Counted from the first letter of the stretch, positions 24,992-34,374 are shown. The stretch is DNA of 64,000 bases from JACDAV01 sp964626755 (GCA_964626755.1 CAZVGO010000051.1:70238-134237); one strand, 5' to 3'. Notes: generated by a model from the sequence alone, not told the origin. Made by a program: numbers and translations.

Positions 24992-26670
24992 CCGGCCAGG
25001 CGACCCGAACGACCGGGCCGAGGCGTCCGCCGCGGAGTGCGACACCGGTCGAGATCGAGCTGAAGTACCGGCCGGAGTCGGTCGCCGCCGGCGAGCGATA
25101 CCTCGCGCTCGATGAGATCGGTGGCCTGGCTGCGGCGCGGACGCGGACGCGAACACAACACCTCGAGGACCATTACCTCGACACGGCCGACGGCGCGCTC
25201 GCGCGGGCCGGCTACGCCGCGCGTCTGCGGGTCACGGCGTCGTCAACCATCATCTCGGTGAAGGCCACGAACCGACGCTCCGCGGGCCAGGGGCCACTCC
25301 GTCGCGAGGAGCTCGAGGGGCCGGCGGACGGGGCCTCCGTTCCGCGCGACTGGCCCCCATCGGCCGCCCGGTCTCTCATCCTCGAGCTGGGCGGCGACGC
25401 GCCTCTCGAGGAGCTCGTGATGGTCCGCCAGGTGCGCAGGAAGCGCGAGCTGAGCTCGCCGGTCAGCGTCCTCGAAGTCAGCCTCGACGAGGTCGAGGTG
25501 GTCCTGCGCTCCCGGATCATCGACCGGTTCGTCGAGCTCGAGGTGGAGCTCGTGCGCGGCGACGAGGCCGGACTCGTGAGCGTTGGCCAGGTCCTCGACG
25601 CGGACCCGGCGCTGAAGACCTCGCACGAGTCGAAGCTGGAGGCGGCGCTGTCGGCCGTCCGGGAGCAGGCGACGGCCTCCGAGACGCCTGCGCCGGAGCT
25701 CCCGACCGATGCCGGGCCAACCCATGCTCCCCTGGTCGTCGGGCGGTCGCCCGGCGTCCTCGGCGCGGATCCTGTCGCGGAGGCCGGCCGCAAGGTCCTC
25801 CGCTTCCACTTCGCCCGGATGCTGGCCCGTGAGGCCGGCACCCGCTCCGGGGAGGACCCGGAGGATCTCCATTCGATGCGCGTCGCCACCCGCCGGATGC
25901 GCGCCGCGTGGCGGGTGTTCGGCGACGGCTACCGGCCCGGCCGGACGAAGAGCCACCGGGCCCGCCTCCGCGAGACCGCGGCGCGCCTCGGTGCGGTGCG
26001 CGACCTCGACGTGCTGATCGCCGGGGCGGAGGCGTGGCAAGCGGAGTTGCCGGATGCGGAATCGGGCGGACTCGAACCGCTCCTTGCCGCCTGGCGCGCC
26101 TACCGCGACGACGCCCGCGTGCTCCTGGTCCACCACCTCGACTCGGACGCCTACGCCCGCTTCGTCGAGGCCTTCCGCGTCTTCGTGCAGACCGAGGGCG
26201 AGGGAGCCCGGCCTGCCGGCGCGACGAAGCCCCACCGCGTCCGCGACACCGCGGCGTCGCGGGCCTGGGCGGCGTACGAGCACGTGCGCGCCTACGAGCC
26301 TGTGCTTCGCTGGGCGGACGTCAAGACACTCCACGAATTGCGGATCGCCGCGAAGTGGCTGCGCTATACGCTCGAGTTCGTCCGGGAGACGCTCAAGCCG
26401 GACGTCGAGCTGGTCATACCTCGCGTCGTCGCCCTGCAGGACCACCTGGGGCTGATGCACGACGCGGACGTCGCCGCGTCGATGGCCCGGACGTTTCTCG
26501 TCGAGCACAGTGCGGACGTGAACGCCACCTCAGCGGCAGTCATCGGCCGGTATCTCGAGTCCCGCGAGCGAGAGGTCGCGCGGCTCCGCAGGACGGTCGG
26601 AACCCCGTGGCGTGGGCTGGCCGGAGTGACCTTTCGGCGGCGGCTCGGCCGGGCGTTGGCGGGCCTGTAG
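24988..26670 (+). CDS. CYTH-CHAD domain protein (polyphosphate-linked)
   Basis: 560 residues from a TTG at 24988 that overlaps the ppk1 stop (TTGA); no ATG or GTG precedes the domain. The CYTH domain (about 20-215) opens with 'PVEIELKYRP' (ExExK motif), a triphosphate tunnel metalloenzyme fold that hydrolyses triphosphate or polyphosphate or cyclises ATP. The CHAD domain (about 265-550) shows 'DLHSMRVATRRMRAAWRVF', 'LRETAARLGAVRDLDVL' and 'LHELRIAAKWLRYTLEF', helices rich in His/Arg/Lys that are known to bind polyphosphate. Coupling to ppk1 and the convergent ppx supports a polyphosphate role. A roughly 45-residue Pro/Ala linker joins the domains. Confidence 0.9.
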   Translation: MTGQATRTTGPRRPPRSATPVEIELKYRPESVAAGERYLALDEIGGLAAARTRTRTQHLEDHYLDTADGALARAGYAARLRVTASSTIISVKATNRRSAGQGPLRREELEGPADGASVPRDWPPSAARSLILELGGDAPLEELVMVRQVRRKRELSSPVSVLEVSLDEVEVVLRSRIIDRFVELEVELVRGDEAGLVSVGQVLDADPALKTSHESKLEAALSAVREQATASETPAPELPTDAGPTHAPLVVGRSPGVLGADPVAEAGRKVLRFHFARMLAREAGTRSGEDPEDLHSMRVATRRMRAAWRVFGDGYRPGRTKSHRARLRETAARLGAVRDLDVLIAGAEAWQAELPDAESGGLEPLLAAWRAYRDDARVLLVHHLDSDAYARFVEAFRVFVQTEGEGARPAGATKPHRVRDTAASRAWAAYEHVRAYEPVLRWADVKTLHELRIAAKWLRYTLEFVRETLKPDVELVIPRVVALQDHLGLMHDADVAASMARTFLVEHSADVNATSAAVIGRYLESREREVARLRRTVGTPWRGLAGVTFRRRLGRALAGL

Positions 26671-26674
26671 GCAA

Positions 26675-27607
26675 TCACCGCCAGCCCACGGCGAGCTCCG
26701 GGAGCGCATCGCGCCAGCCCGCGCCGGCCCGGGCGAGGGCCAGGATCGTTCCTTCGCGGACGCCGGCAACGGAGACCCGGGCAGCCGTCGATCCGTAGCG
26801 CTCGAGCAGCGCTGCCACGATCGCGGCGCCCGCCGGCAGGAGGCCGGCGCGCTGCGGCCTGATCGCCTGTCCCGCGGCCAGGTCCGCGGAGGACGTGCGT
26901 GCGAGGACGTCGAGTGCTCCGGCCAGGCGGCGCGGGGTCAGCCGGCCCGCGGGCGACGACAGGGGCATCAGGCGCAGCAGGTTCGTGGCCGTCCCGCCGA
27001 CGAGGACGAGATCGCCCGGTTCCTCGTCCGGCGCGCCGGCGAGGATGCCGCGGGCCGCCTGCAGGAGACCGTCGAGCTCGGCGCGAGTGGGTGGATCATG
27101 CCTGACGATCTGCCCGGTCAGCCGGCTGGCACCCAGCGGAAGGCCCTCGACCGATGGGCGGTCGCCGGGCGTCGCAACGACAAGCTCGGTGCTGCCCCCG
27201 CCGATGTCGACAACGAGCATCCTGCGGTCGATCCGGCGGCCCCCCGTTACACCGATCAGCGTCAGGGTCGCCTCCTCGCCCTGGGTCAGCACATGAAGCG
27301 TGGCTCGCGATTTCAGCCCCACCGCGCGGACCGCCGTTGCGGCGTCGGCCGCCCGGCGCAGAGGGTCGGTCCCGACGAACGCCACGTGAGTCGCGCCTAG
27401 TGCCGTGGCCCGCTCCGCGTAGCCGGCGATCGCAGCGGCGAGCCTGTCGATCAGCTCGGGCCCGAGGTGCGACCGCGCGTCGACGGCCTCGCCGAGCCCG
27501 AGGAAGGCGGACTCGTCGGCAAGCGTGCCGAGCCGCCAGTGGTCCACAGAGGCGACCAGGAGGTGAACGGAGGTGGACCCGATGTCGGCGGCAGCCGCGA
27601 CGACCAT
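26675..27607 (-). CDS. ppx: Exopolyphosphatase / guanosine pentaphosphatase family (Ppx/GppA)
   Basis: 310 residues from the ATG at 27607; a GTG at 27652 would add 15 residues with no family similarity. The actin-like ATPase fold shows 'AADIGSTSVHLLVASV' (phosphate 1), 'MLVVDIGGGSTELVV' (phosphate 2) and 'DLVLVGGTATNLLRLM' (adenosine loop). It removes terminal phosphates from polyphosphate or pppGpp. The length matches single-domain Ppx proteins and lacks the C-terminal HD domain of the longer forms. It ends 5 bases from the convergent CYTH-CHAD gene, so synthesis and breakdown genes are grouped but on opposite strands. Confidence 0.92.
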   Translation of the reverse strand: MVVAAAADIGSTSVHLLVASVDHWRLGTLADESAFLGLGEAVDARSHLGPELIDRLAAAIAGYAERATALGATHVAFVGTDPLRRAADAATAVRAVGLKSRATLHVLTQGEEATLTLIGVTGGRRIDRRMLVVDIGGGSTELVVATPGDRPSVEGLPLGASRLTGQIVRHDPPTRAELDGLLQAARGILAGAPDEEPGDLVLVGGTATNLLRLMPLSSPAGRLTPRRLAGALDVLARTSSADLAAGQAIRPQRAGLLPAGAAIVAALLERYGSTAARVSVAGVREGTILALARAGAGWRDALPELAVGWR

Positions 27608-27752
27608 GCTCTTGACATGTTCGCGAAAGGTCTCCGGGCGACGGGTGATCACGACGAAAGCAGCCTACTGCGACGCTGTCTGGCAGGGGGCTGGCCTCGT
27701 GCCCCGTGGTTTATGCCGCGGAGGCCGGCCCACCTTCCCTCTCGATCGCCCG

Positions 27753-28565
27753 TCAGCCGGCGCGCGCGACAGGTTGCCACTCCACCGGGGCGCCGCCGGG
27801 TCCCCGTTCACGGAACGGTCCGCCCTTTTCCTGGTAGACGCGCCTGGCCGCGACCGAGACCACGTCGAGCTCCGGATAGCGGAGCGCGGTGAGCGTGTTC
27901 CCGAAGGCGCATCCCGTGTCGATGTCGATCGTGCGGTTCGACCAGACTGGCGCGACGACCGGTGTGTGGCCGTAAACGATCCGCGCCGGGCCGTGGTACT
28001 CGGCGGCCCAATCGAGGCGGATCGGGAGTCCCCACTCGTCGCGACCGTCGCGGACGGCGCCATACATCGCGAAGTCGCGCGCTTTCGCGTTCTCGATGCC
28101 GTGGAGTCGCTCGGGCAGCCCGGCGTGAGCGACGACCAGGCGGCCCTCGTCGAGGACCAGGTGGCTCGGCAACGAGGCGAGGAACTCCTCCAAGCGAGCG
28201 CGGTACGCGTCCGACCGGGACTCGACCTCGCGGATCGAGGCTTCGAGCCCCTGGCTGATCTTGACCGCGTGGCCGCGGAGCCAGCGAAGGAGCTTGTCGT
28301 CGTGGTTACCCACGACCGCGGACGCGTCGCCGGCCGCGATCATGGCCATCACGAGGTCGACCGTGTCGAGAATCGCCGGGCCGCGGTCGACGAGGTCACC
28401 GGCGATGACCAGGTGGCGCCCCGAAGGCGGGCTCCACGCGGTGGATCCGGGCGCCGGCGGCGCATAGCCCAGCCGGGTGAGGAGCTCCTCCAGCTCGGGT
28501 AGACAGCCGTGGACGTCGGAAACGACGTCGTAGCCCGTCCCCGGCGGCTTGCTGACCGCGGGCAT
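27753..28565 (-). CDS. PrpE/ApaH-like calcineurin-type phosphoesterase
   Basis: 270 residues. Metallophosphatase motifs are visible: 'YDVVSDVHGCLPELEELL' (D-x-H), 'LVIAGDLVDRGPAILDTV' (GDxxDRG), 'ASAVVGNHDDKLLRWL' (GNHD) and 'GRLVVAHAGLPE', with 'IVYGHTPVV' near the end. The pattern fits bacterial protein phosphatases related to PrpE (bis(5'-nucleosyl)-tetraphosphatase) and the phosphatase domain of polynucleotide kinase-phosphatase. The substrate could be Ap4A or a phosphoprotein. ATG 28565 is used; a GTG two codons upstream (28571) is possible. No clear Shine-Dalgarno sequence is seen. It follows the HAD-like gene by 43 bases. Confidence 0.87.
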   Translation of the reverse strand: MPAVSKPPGTGYDVVSDVHGCLPELEELLTRLGYAPPAPGSTAWSPPSGRHLVIAGDLVDRGPAILDTVDLVMAMIAAGDASAVVGNHDDKLLRWLRGHAVKISQGLEASIREVESRSDAYRARLEEFLASLPSHLVLDEGRLVVAHAGLPERLHGIENAKARDFAMYGAVRDGRDEWGLPIRLDWAAEYHGPARIVYGHTPVVAPVWSNRTIDIDTGCAFGNTLTALRYPELDVVSVAARRVYQEKGGPFRERGPGGAPVEWQPVARAG

Positions 28566-28608
28566 TTCCACGGGACCAGTCTACGGGCCGCGCCGGCGCT
28601 GAAGCCGG

Positions 28609-29007
28609 TCAGCCGACCGGCGTCATCGCCTCGCGCGACAGGATCTCGAGGACGGCCGATCGCAGGTCGCGGGTCTGGATGTCGCAGCGATGGATCGCCG
28701 CCCGGCGCGTTGCCGGGCCAGGGCCTACCAGGATCGACCGGACACCCGCCCGCCGGTCGCCACAGTGCTCCGGATCCGTGGTCAGGAACCACGCGTCGCG
28801 CTCGGCATCGGGCTCGAGCATGTCAAGCATCGCCGGAAAGCCGGCCGGGAGGGGGATCGGCCGGCTCGTGACGAGTACGAGGTCGTGACCCGTGTCGGCC
28901 AGCGTCCGAAGCGCCTCGGCGGCATCGGAGGCGACCGACGATTCAACGATCGGGTCGTCTCCGGGCCGGGCGAGGATCACCCCTGCCTCGAGGTAGACGC
29001 GAGTCAT
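28609..29007 (-). CDS. Small HAD-like protein without the catalytic aspartates
   Basis: 132 residues. The layout 'RVYLEAGVILARPGDDP', then 'HDLVLVTSRP' and 'CGDRRAGVRSILVGPGPAT', resembles a minimal haloacid dehalogenase fold: first strand, threonine/serine motif II in 'LVTSRP', and the 'GDRxAGVRSILVG' end region. However, the first strand has 'YLEAG' where the nucleophile DxD should be, so phosphatase activity is doubtful. The assignment is tentative. ATG 29007 fits the domain start; a longer upstream frame overlaps the SRPBCC gene and is rejected. It lies between the SRPBCC gene (38-base gap) and PrpE on the same strand. Confidence 0.6.
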   Translation of the reverse strand: MTRVYLEAGVILARPGDDPIVESSVASDAAEALRTLADTGHDLVLVTSRPIPLPAGFPAMLDMLEPDAERDAWFLTTDPEHCGDRRAGVRSILVGPGPATRRAAIHRCDIQTRDLRSAVLEILSREAMTPVG

Positions 29008-29045
29008 CTGTCGGTCGCTTCCGGCCGAGAGCGGGTCACAGCGAG

Positions 29046-29513
29046 TCAGCGGGTCCGCGCGCCCTGCTGGACCTCGCCGCGCCAGGCACCGGTCTCCCGA
29101 CCGCGCGCCTCGATGAACTCCTTGAACCGCTCGAGGTCGCCCTCGATCCGTCGGTCGAGGATGCCCAGCGCGTCTCCGACGTTCTCGACGACGCCCTCGG
29201 GATCGACATCCATCTCGAGGTCGACCCGGGTCCGGTTGTCGCCGAGATGCTCGAACGTGACGACGCCGTTGTGCCGGGTGCCCGACGTGGACCGCCACGA
29301 GATCCGGCGATCCGGGATCTGGTCGATGGTCTCGGCGCGCCACGAGCGCTCGACTCCGGCGATTTCCGCCGTCCACTCGAGCGTCTTGTCGTCGAGCTGG
29401 CGGACCTTCTTGACGCCCTCCATGAACAGCGGGAATTCCTCGAACTGAGTCCACTGGTTGTAGGCAGTGGTAACCGGGACGTCGACTTCGACCGACCTGG
29501 TGATCTTCGACAT
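29046..29513 (-). CDS. SRPBCC-family protein (cyclase/dehydrase-like)
   Basis: 155 residues. 'SKITRSVEVDVPVTTAYNQW' followed by 'TQFEEFPLFMEGVKKVRQLD' is the classic opening of the bacterial polyketide_cyc/YndB-like START-fold proteins. 'TRVDLEMDVDPEGVVENVGD' and a C-terminal amphipathic helix follow. Members of this exact type are small stand-alone proteins of unknown ligand, and often stress-associated. ATG 29513 is supported by AAGGGG about 9 bases upstream. It is divergent from pstS, sharing the 291-base region that holds the Pho box, so phosphate-dependent control is possible but the box is nearer to pstS. Confidence 0.85.
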   Translation of the reverse strand: MSKITRSVEVDVPVTTAYNQWTQFEEFPLFMEGVKKVRQLDDKTLEWTAEIAGVERSWRAETIDQIPDRRISWRSTSGTRHNGVVTFEHLGDNRTRVDLEMDVDPEGVVENVGDALGILDRRIEGDLERFKEFIEARGRETGAWRGEVQQGARTR

Positions 29514-29679
29514 GAGTGCGCACCCCTTGGGGGACCCGGTCGGCATCGACTCGGGTCGGGTCTCTGATTGGCCGAGCCCGATTGTGGCCGCTGCGTCCGC
29601 TCAGATTCGGAATGGGCTCCCGGCCTTCCATAACAACCGGCCGACAGCCGCCCGCGGCCGGCCGGAGGCCGCGCGTTTC

Positions 29680-29718
29680 TTAACGGAGGCTTAACGGGAC
29701 GCAAAAGGCGCGTTCACA
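29680..29718 (+). promoter_or_regulatory. Pho box (11-bp-phased PhoP/PhoB-type direct repeats)
   Basis: TTAACG occurs at 29680-29685 and 29691-29696, exactly 11 bp apart, and TTCACA at 29713-29718, a further 22 bp on. That is three half-sites on one helical face with one degenerate position (29702). Bacillus PhoP binds TT(A/T/C)ACA repeats spaced 11 bp, and other PhoB/PhoP proteins also use 11-bp direct repeats. The site lies 87 bases before the pstS start at 29805. Phosphate-starvation control of pstSCAB-phoU-arsC-sixA is the natural inference. Confidence 0.7.
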
Positions 29719-29804
29719 CGATCAGGCCACCGTGATCGTGCGACACCGGGCCCAAGAGCGGGAGTCCCCGTCTGTCCGGCGGCGCGACGAGGAGGATGTA
29801 TCGC

Positions 29805-30797
<993 letters not shown>

Positions 30798-30814
30798 CGA
30801 CGCCCTTCCCCTGC

Positions 30815-30846
30815 GCGCCGGCCTGACGCTGGGATCGGGCCGGCGC
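30815..30846 (+). terminator. Hairpin between pstS and pstC (partial terminator/processing site)
   Basis: GCGCCGGCC (30815-30823) pairs perfectly with GGCCGGCGC (30838-30846) around a 14-base loop, followed by TTACTCTT. It lies 18 bases after pstS. Such intercistronic hairpins are common after genes for abundant binding proteins and let pstS be made in excess over the membrane subunits. The short T tract suggests incomplete termination. Confidence 0.55.
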
Positions 30847-30889
30847 TTACTCTTCGCCTGACGCTGACGGGACAGGAGTGCTCCATCGA

Positions 30890-31804
30890 ATGACGGCCGA
30901 TCGCCGATCCCTGCGGCGCGCACCCGCCGTGGGCGAGCGGCTCATCGAGGTCCTCCTCTTCATGGCCGCGGCCCTCGGCGTGCTGACCACGCTCGGGATC
31001 GTCCTCGTGCTGGCCGTCGAGACCATCAACTTCTTCGGCGAGGTCAGCATCGTCGAGTATCTGACCGGGACGATCTGGTCGGCGTCCATCAGACCGTATG
31101 CGTGGGGCGTCCTGCCGCTGGTGTCGGGGACGCTCCTCGTGACCGGCATCGCGATCATCATCGGTGCTCCGCTGGGCCTCCTGTCGGCCTTCCTGCTGGC
31201 GGAATACGCGTCGCCCCGGACCCGCAGCCTGATCAAGCCCGTGCTAGAAACGCTCGCCGGGATCCCTACCATCGTGCTCGGCTTCTTCGCCCTCAACTTC
31301 GTGGCTCCGCAGATCCTGCAGCCGCTGCTCGGTCGCCAGAACATCGGCACGTTCTCGGCGCTGTCCGCCGGCATCGTCGTGGGTCTGCTCGTCACGCCCT
31401 TGATCGCGTCGATATCCGAAGACTCGATGCGGGCCGTTCCACGTGGTCTTCGGGAGGGCGCGTATGCGATGGGCGCCACGAAGTTCGAGGTCATTCGGAA
31501 GGTCGTCTTCCCGGCCGCGATCTCGGGGATCATGGCATCGATCATCCTGGCGATGAGCCGGGCGATCGGCGAGACGATGGCGGTCGTCCTGGCCGGGGGG
31601 AATCAGCCGAACCTGTCCCTGGATCCCACCAACAGCGTCCAGACGATGACGGCCTTCATCGTCCAGATCAGCATCGGCGACACGCCGCAGGGCTCGATCC
31701 AATTCCGCTCGCTGTTCGCGGTCGGCGCGACGCTGTTCCTGATGACCTTCGGACTCAACCTGCTGAGCGGGTGGGTCGTCCGCAGATTCCGGACGGCGTA
31801 CTGA
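30890..31804 (+). CDS. pstC: Phosphate ABC transporter permease PstC
   Basis: 304 residues with six membrane helices. The conserved cytoplasmic coupling segment 'GLREGAYAMGATKFEVIRKV' (EAA loop) and 'AMSRAIGETMAVVLAGG' are typical of PstC, and a periplasmic loop lies between helices 1 and 2. It pairs with PstA to form the channel. ATG 30890 is supported by AGGAG at 30874-30878; a GTG at 30878 lies inside that ribosome site and is unlikely. Its stop shares one base with the pstA start (TGATG). Confidence 0.95.
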   Translation: MTADRRSLRRAPAVGERLIEVLLFMAAALGVLTTLGIVLVLAVETINFFGEVSIVEYLTGTIWSASIRPYAWGVLPLVSGTLLVTGIAIIIGAPLGLLSAFLLAEYASPRTRSLIKPVLETLAGIPTIVLGFFALNFVAPQILQPLLGRQNIGTFSALSAGIVVGLLVTPLIASISEDSMRAVPRGLREGAYAMGATKFEVIRKVVFPAAISGIMASIILAMSRAIGETMAVVLAGGNQPNLSLDPTNSVQTMTAFIVQISIGDTPQGSIQFRSLFAVGATLFLMTFGLNLLSGWVVRRFRTAY

Positions 31805-32697
31805 TGCACGCCGCTACCCGGGTTGCCAACCCGGCCTTCGAGCCGGCGCTCGCGCGCCGGAAGCTCGCCGGCACCCTGTTCTACGGCGCCTGCCTGGTCG
31901 CGATCGGGCTCCTGCTCATTGCGCTCCTGCTCCTGCTGATCGATGTATTCGGTCGCGGCCTCCCGTGGCTCGACGCGGACTTTGTGACCGGCGTTCCGTC
32001 CAGCCGTCCGGCCCGGGCCGGAGTCCTCCCGGCCCTCGTGGGTTCGGTTCAGGTCGGGGTGATCGTCGGGGCCATCACCTTCCCCGTGGGCGTGGCGGGT
32101 GCGATCTACCTCGCCGAGTACGCCGGCGACTCCCGCTTCAACCGCTTCCTCCAGACGAATATCAGCAACCTGGCGGGCGTCCCGTCGATCATCTACGGCA
32201 TCCTCGGACTGGCCCTCTTCGTCCGGCTCCTCGGCCTCGGCCCAACCATTCTGGCCGGGGCTCTCACGCTGTCGCTGCTCATCCTGCCGGTCGTCATCAT
32301 CGCCTCGATCGAGGCCCTCAAGGCGGTCCCGCATGCGCAGCGGGAGGGCGCGTACGCGCTGGGCGCAACTCGCTGGCAGATGATTCGCCGCTCGATCCTC
32401 CCCGCGGCCGCACCCGGGATCATGACCGGGATCATCCTGGCCATGGCGCGTGCCATCGGCGAGACTGCCCCCCTGATCATGGTGGGCGCGTTCACGTTCG
32501 TCACGTTCCTGCCCAACCCGGTTTCGGGGCAGTACACCGTCCTCCCCATCCAGGTCTACCAATGGGCGATTCGGCCGCAGGAGGATTTCCAGGGCATCTC
32601 GGCGGCAGCGATCATCGTCGTGCTCGCCCTGATGCTCGGGCTCAACGCCCTCGCGCTGCTGGTTCGCGCGCGACTGTCGAGGCACATCCAGTGGTAG
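31804..32697 (+). CDS. pstA: Phosphate ABC transporter permease PstA
   Basis: 297 residues. Helix 1 is 'GTLFYGACLVAIGLLLIALL', and the central region has 'VAGAIYLAEYAGDSRFNRFL' and 'NLAGVPSIIYGILGL'. The EAA loop 'REGAYALGATRWQMIRRSIL' and 'AMARAIGETAPLIMVGAFTF' are diagnostic for PstA. It forms a heterodimer with PstC in the membrane. ATG overlaps the pstC stop by one base, so translation is coupled. The C terminus is basic and cytoplasmic. Confidence 0.95.
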   Translation: MHAATRVANPAFEPALARRKLAGTLFYGACLVAIGLLLIALLLLLIDVFGRGLPWLDADFVTGVPSSRPARAGVLPALVGSVQVGVIVGAITFPVGVAGAIYLAEYAGDSRFNRFLQTNISNLAGVPSIIYGILGLALFVRLLGLGPTILAGALTLSLLILPVVIIASIEALKAVPHAQREGAYALGATRWQMIRRSILPAAAPGIMTGIILAMARAIGETAPLIMVGAFTFVTFLPNPVSGQYTVLPIQVYQWAIRPQEDFQGISAAAIIVVLALMLGLNALALLVRARLSRHIQW

Positions 32698-32708
32698 AGG
32701 AGGACGTG

Positions 32709-33578
32709 GTGGGTTCGTCGGTTGAAGCGCCCGAGCGACCTGCGGCCCGGCCAGGTGACGCCACGCCGGCCGTCCGCGTCACCGTGCGCGGGCGCGACGC
32801 CGCGGAACCCGTCGGCGAGCCGGCGGTCGACCTGCGCGACGTGTCCGTCTACTACGGCTCCTTCCGCGCCGTCAGGAACATCACGTTCGATGCGCCGGCG
32901 AACGCCATCACCGCCCTGATCGGCCCCTCCGGAAGCGGCAAATCGACGCTCCTGCGGGCAATCAACCGGATGAACGACCTGATCCCAGGGACGCGTCTCG
33001 AGGGCCAGGTCCTCTACCAGGGCCAGAATCTCTATGCCCCGGACGTCGATCCGGTCGAGGTCCGCCGCCGGATCGGGATGGTCTTCCAGAAGCCGAATCC
33101 GTTCCCGAAGTCGATCTACGACAACGTCGCGTTCGGGCCCCGAATCAATGGCTTCAAGGGCAACCTCGATGAGCTCGTCGAACAGAGCCTCCGTCGGGCG
33201 GTCCTGTGGGAGGAGGTGAAGGACAAGCTCAACCAGTCCGGCCTGGCCCTGTCCGGTGGCCAGCAGCAGAGGCTGTGCATCGCCCGGGCGATCGCGGTCG
33301 AGCCGGAGATCATCCTCATGGACGAGCCTGCGTCCGCCCTCGACCCGCGGTCGACCCTCCAGATCGAGGAGCTCATGGCGGAGCTGCGGGCGCGCTACAC
33401 GATCATCATCGTCACCCACAACATGCAGCAGGCGGCGCGCGCGTCGGATTACACGGTATTCCTGAACATGGGCGACGATAGAGCCGGCTACATCGTCGAG
33501 CGCGACCGGACGATCGAGATCTTCACGAACCCGAAGAACCAGCTGACCGAGGACTACGTCTCGGGCCGGTTCGGGTGA
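32709..33578 (+). CDS. pstB: Phosphate ABC transporter ATP-binding protein PstB
   Basis: 289 residues from the GTG at 32709, placed by AGGAGG at 32698-32703; the GTG just before is too close. Walker A 'GPSGSGKSTLLRAINRMND', Q-loop 'VFQKPNPFPKSIYDNVAFG' (diagnostic for PstB), signature 'LSGGQQQRLCIARAIA', Walker B 'IILMDEPASALDP' and 'IVTHNMQQAARASDYTVF' are all present. A 40-residue proline/alanine-rich N-terminal extension precedes the usual start ('VDLRDVSVYYGSF'). Hydrolyses ATP to drive phosphate (and unavoidably arsenate) uptake. Confidence 0.96.
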   Translation: MGSSVEAPERPAARPGDATPAVRVTVRGRDAAEPVGEPAVDLRDVSVYYGSFRAVRNITFDAPANAITALIGPSGSGKSTLLRAINRMNDLIPGTRLEGQVLYQGQNLYAPDVDPVEVRRRIGMVFQKPNPFPKSIYDNVAFGPRINGFKGNLDELVEQSLRRAVLWEEVKDKLNQSGLALSGGQQQRLCIARAIAVEPEIILMDEPASALDPRSTLQIEELMAELRARYTIIIVTHNMQQAARASDYTVFLNMGDDRAGYIVERDRTIEIFTNPKNQLTEDYVSGRFG

Positions 33579-33597
33579 GCGCGACAAGGGGAAACGG

Positions 33598-34374
33598 ATG
33601 ACCGACGAGCAGCACGCCCCGGCGGTGCGCCTCCCCGGCGCCCCTGCCGGCGTCGCCGACGACATCGATCCCGGACCCGGGCAGGAGCAGCCGGCCGCCG
33701 CGGCGCATCCCATCCACCAGCATCGCCAGACCTTCGACCGTGAGCTCCAGGAGGTCAAGGACAGCGTCCTGCGGATGGGCTCGCTGGTCGAGGAATCGAT
33801 CCGCCAGGCGATCGACGCGCTGGTCCGGCACGACGCGGAAGCGGCGTACGCCGTGATCATCGGCGATGCCGGCATCAACGAGGTCCAGCGCAAGGTCAGC
33901 TCGATGATCACCGCGTCGATCGCGACCCAGGCACCGGTCGCCCGGGACCTCCGGTTCCTCCTCACGCTCGACCACGTGAGCTATGAGCTGGAGCGGATGG
34001 GCGATCATGCCTCGAGCGTCGCGAAACAGGTCCGCAAGCTCGCCTCCGAGCCGCCGCTCGAGGGCTACGTCGACTTGCCGAAGATGGGCGAGCTCGCGGC
34101 CCAGATCGTCCACGGCATCCTCCGGGCGCTCGTCGACATCGACCAGGAGATGGCCCGCGTGGTCGCCGCCCAGGACGACGAGGTCGACGCGATCTACCAC
34201 CGGATCTTCGACAGCGTGCTCGATCTCATGCGGGCCGACCCGGCCAACGTCGAGCGTGGCACGAGGATCCTGTTCGCGGCCCACTACCTCGAGCGGATCG
34301 GCGATCGGGTCACGAACATCGCCGAGGACGTCGTCTTTCTCGCCACCGGCGACATCGAGGACCTCAACCCGTAA
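33598..34374 (+). CDS. phoU: Phosphate-signalling regulator PhoU
   Basis: 258 residues, about 35 more than typical because of a disordered Pro/Ala N-terminal extension. The two three-helix PhoU repeats follow: 'FDRELQEVKDSVLRMGSLVE' opens the first, and 'ARDLRFLLTLDHVSYELERM' with 'GDHASSVAKQV' carries the metal-binding E/D-xxxD pattern, repeated in 'LFAAHYLERIGDRVTNIAED'. PhoU links Pst activity to the PhoR kinase and keeps it off when phosphate is plentiful. No phoR/phoB is adjacent; candidates are at 38763-39995 and 46925-47623. Its TAA stop overlaps the arsC ATG (TAATG). Confidence 0.95.
   Translation: MTDEQHAPAVRLPGAPAGVADDIDPGPGQEQPAAAAHPIHQHRQTFDRELQEVKDSVLRMGSLVEESIRQAIDALVRHDAEAAYAVIIGDAGINEVQRKVSSMITASIATQAPVARDLRFLLTLDHVSYELERMGDHASSVAKQVRKLASEPPLEGYVDLPKMGELAAQIVHGILRALVDIDQEMARVVAAQDDEVDAIYHRIFDSVLDLMRADPANVERGTRILFAAHYLERIGDRVTNIAEDVVFLATGDIEDLNP

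Noticed and set aside
29046..29513. Second polyketide cyclase linked to the ketosynthase operon
   Set aside because: It shares only the broad SRPBCC fold with the gene at 12114, is 17 kb away, and lies in a phosphate-related setting.
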